From Neoechinorhynchus agilis (lineage: Eukaryota; Acanthocephala), in NCBI GenBank assembly GCA_051530055.1, contig CM121343.1, positions 4,526,001 through 4,590,000 on the forward strand: 64,000 nt of DNA, read 5' to 3'. Made by a program: the position numbers and the translations under genes. The notes under the pieces were generated by a model that was not told the DNA's origin, made no database searches, and was given only the letters and a program-made list of their open reading frames with translations. Each line of letters begins with the position of its first letter. Within the stretch, counting starts at the first letter, position 1. Below, piece after piece: positions 61,688 to 64,000 of this stretch.

Positions 61688-62221
61688 ATTTGGGTTGTGA
61701 TCGAAAAAGGGACGATTAGTGTGTGAGAGAGAGTTAGAACCCCCCCCCCTCCGGATGATTTATGCGCGCGCGTGAGTCCGCGCTTCATCGATGCCGTAAT
61801 CGCGCAGCAGCAGCAGCAGCGGGGCATATATTTATGCGGTGTCGTGTGTGGATGATAAATAGTGCGCATCTTAGCGAACGAAAGATCTGCGCGTTAACCA
61901 ATAGCAGCGGATGATGATGATGGATGTCCTTGTTTGTATTCACGAATCGGCTCACCTAAGCGCCACATAAACACTCACACCGCTCGCGCGCACGCCCAAT
62001 CGTTCTAGAAAACGGTGAAGGTGGTGGTGGTGGTGGTTACAAAAAGTGCGCTTTGTGTGCCCCACCACCACCACCACCACCGCCGCCGCCGTTACGGCAA
62101 ATGTTTGCCATCATAATCACGAGCGAAATACACACTATTTCCGACTCTTCCCTAACGCTTATATTTAATCACACATTCTTAAGAGAACTGACAGCCGTGA
62201 GCAACAACAACAACAACAACC
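61688..62221. promoter_or_regulatory. Shared divergent promoter region of the secreted pair
   Basis: These 534 bp separate two head-to-head genes and must hold both promoters. It has a C run at 61741-61749, a GCGC-rich patch near 61763-61776, a CAG run (61806-61820), an ATGATG run (61911-61921), a GCGCG patch (61984-61991), and a GGT run facing a CCA/CCG run (62020-62092) just upstream of the plus-strand gene. No standard TATA box stands out. The 5' leader of the plus gene ends in a CAA run up to the ATG. Confidence 0.5.
62020..62092. repeat. Facing GGT and CCA/CCG triplet runs
   Basis: A run of GGT units (about 62020-62037) is followed 25 nt later by a CCA then CCG run (62061-62092). The two runs are complementary and could form a hairpin about 130 bp upstream of the ATG at 62222. 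This arrangement resembles 46472-46530 upstream of TENT5. Confidence 0.8.
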
Positions 62222-62542
62222 ATGCGATCGAATAATTTGATTGTGATTGTATTGGCCATTTGCGTTCTTACAGAAACATTGGCCATTGAACGCATTCTGA
62301 TAGGCGGCGGCGGCGGATTCAACGATCAATCAGGAATACCCCAAACCACACTGCTAAGACATCCACGATTTCTATTCAAGAAAAAGAACAAAGCTTATGA
62401 CCCATACAAAAAAAAGAAGCTCAGTAAGACGAAAATGGCTGCAGGAGCTGCATTGACTGCCGTCGGTGGAACTATGCTATACAACCACATGAAAAGTAGA
62501 AAAAAACAAAAGGATAAATACCCAAAACCATATTTAAATTAG
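62222..62542 (+). CDS. Lysine-rich secreted protein B of a divergent pair
   Basis: The 106-residue product has a signal peptide (LIVIVLAICVLTETLA, cleavage after about residue 21). A glycine run (IGGGGGF) and a basic stretch (PRFLFKKKNKAYDPYKKKK) follow. The block LSKTKMAAGAALTAVGGTMLYNHMK and a basic tail (KSRKKQKDKYPK) come last. The SK-K-A-GAAL-A-G---LY----K pattern is shared with the minus-strand neighbour 61343-61687, so the two are diverged duplicates. It is a single exon with the ATG after a CAA run. AATAAA at 62613. The family is unknown. Confidence 0.75.
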   Translation: MRSNNLIVIVLAICVLTETLAIERILIGGGGGFNDQSGIPQTTLLRHPRFLFKKKNKAYDPYKKKKLSKTKMAAGAALTAVGGTMLYNHMKSRKKQKDKYPKPYLN

Positions 62543-64000
62543 AAGGCACTCTTAACTGAGTACAAGAGAAAAGATGTGCATTTACCTTATTATAGGATCC
62601 AGTCATGAGGTCAATAAATTGAGCGCTGTGATCTTATCATCGCATCTTGATTTAATCACTTCTGCGGACTGCCCGTGTGGTAAATCAATATTGTTTCAGC
62701 AGGGAATTTCCTTTACCGAAATATATTTTGCTTCTCAATCGGGGATTGCGGGTTCGTGACTATATTTCCATCGAACTACATTCCTTTTGTTTAAATAAAA
62801 CAGCATTTTTGTACAAAACAAATTATTTTCTTTGTTTTGTCACGCGCCCGGGGTTTTTTAAATTCACTAATTTATTTCAGCGATTTTTCGCGGATAAACC
62901 AATGGGTGAAATATCGGGCAAATAAATTAGTGAATAAGAAAACCCCGGGCGCGTGGCAAAACTAAAGGAAAGTTTCTTTTCCCCCGAAGATAATAATCGA
63001 AGACAATAAGAGGATATATAAGTACGGTACCGAAGAGGCATATGAAATAAGCAAAATTGCATCAATAAAATAATCGAACGTTATTTGCACTCAAATAACG
63101 CTTTCAATAACAAGTGAATATCTCATCACTACAGTTTTTATTTGTCAAAACATGCACTCGTAAAAATCCTCCAAATGTAAGGCGAAATTTTCCCGAGAAA
63201 ATGGAGTATTAACCTTTTAATTCCATCAAAACAAAAGCTAATTCAGTTGCCGCAGCGACGAGTGCAATTTAATTCAAGCAGTCTTAGTGTTGTTGATATA
63301 TCACGCATGCATGAATAATTTAAAATATTGCTTATGGACTCGTCGTGCTGCACGATTTCATATAATATTTAAATGATTTGACAGTTCTTAATTGGTTAAG
63401 TGCCAAATTATGAACTTTATTCCACGTGACTCGATTGACAGGTCTCGTTATTACCTCGTGTGAGACGATGCTTCTCTATGATAAATGATCCGAAGTAAAT
63501 TCTCGTCTTTTAAGACAATTTTCTTAAATAGCATTCGGAATAACAAACAATTTTTAGCTCCAATCGCGCTAGTTGAAAGTTTGTAGGAGCATTCACAATG
63601 CTGTGTTGACTGTGCCTGACTATCGTTTGGGGAATGGGGAGGGGGAATCGAGTCCGTGGATTTCTGCACTGCCCGTCTTGGCGCATTTGCATGTGGCAAG
63701 GATTGAGCAGGTCAAGAATAAGCGTAGTGCTTAAGCGAGATCAAAGGAGCGGTTATTTACTTTAGTACCAATCGACGTTATGTGTAAAGCGTTAAATCAT
63801 GTACCGAAATCATCAGGAGAAAATAATTCGAGATGACAGAACTGATAATGTGGTGATCATAATTTCGGATAGAAAACATATTGAAATATTTCGCGAGGAA
63901 GTTATGGCGGTCCCGCGTACACGAACCACCATAAATCACAAAATATTAAAAATTTTTTTTTGAAAGATCAAATAAATGTATTCAATCAATCTTCATTTCT
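62543..64000. other. Intergenic region at the window end
   Basis: The polyadenylation signal of the preceding gene is at 62613 and the third foldback copy at 62834-62962. The remaining kilobase is AT-rich. An 82-codon minus-strand frame at 63451-63699 has a Pro/Ser-rich start but no recognised similarity. Confidence 0.5.
62834..62962. mobile_element. MITE-like foldback element, copy 3 (short)
   Basis: This 129-bp palindrome has ends GTTTTGTCACGCGCCCGGGG and the matching complement, then TTCACTAATTTATTT inward, with an AATATCGGGC-type block next to the centre. The inner part matches copies 1 and 2, while the outer part has a GC-rich CGCGCCCGGGG instead of CACCCCGG. It is a shortened relative of the 235-bp form. 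Confidence 0.85.

Overview
This 64 kb window is nuclear DNA from an animal, probably an invertebrate with a compact genome. The evidence is typical metazoan genes (PI4KA, SZT2, PRUNE, TENT5/FAM46, PMS2, PAM16, PGM2, mevalonate decarboxylase, a SUMO-like gene), very short introns (about 40-65 nt at nearly every junction that could be resolved), AT-rich intergenic DNA, tRNA-derived repeats and MITE-like foldback elements. I cannot name the species. The splice acceptors are loose (TAG, AAG or CAG after a weak pyrimidine tract), which does not look like the strict nematode TTTTCAG.

Layout. 1-5.5 kb: intergenic DNA with a long hairpin, one unknown disordered-protein gene (2389-4344) and a foldback element. 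5.5-13.9 kb: phosphatidylinositol 4-kinase alpha (+). 14.1-15.6 kb: a decayed LINE. 16.2 kb: a small secreted protein. 18.3-19.6 kb: an intronless, extremely diverged alpha-tubulin-like protein that has lost the nucleotide-binding loop. 20.6-33.5 kb: SZT2, the large KICSTOR subunit (-). 33.6-37.4 kb: gene-poor, with a tRNA-derived repeat. 37.4-38.8 kb: PRUNE (-), rebuilt here as five exons. 39.6-40.3 kb: a possible mitochondrial ribosomal protein uS17 gene (-). 42.3-43.6 kb: mevalonate diphosphate decarboxylase. 43.7-45.1 kb: seven tandem copies of a 201-bp palindromic unit. 45.3 kb: a divergent SUMO. 46.9-49.7 kb: TENT5 poly(A) polymerase. 51.1-51.6 kb: PAM16. 51.9-52.1 kb: a perfect 89-bp-arm inverted repeat. 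52.5-54.4 kb: PGM2. 56.2-59.0 kb: PMS2. 60.3-62.5 kb: a small membrane protein and a head-to-head pair of related lysine-rich secreted proteins.

No operon or dedicated system is evident; most genes are unrelated housekeeping or signalling genes. PI4KA (PI4P synthesis), SZT2 (nutrient sensing to mTORC1) and MVD (isoprenoids) do not form one pathway. The most unusual items are the tubulin-like pseudo-GTPase, the divergent secreted pair, the palindromic satellite next to MVD, and a repeated gene-start pattern: in five genes a T-rich AG splice acceptor lies 0-3 nt before the start codon, suggesting spliced-leader addition or 5'UTR introns ending at the ATG.
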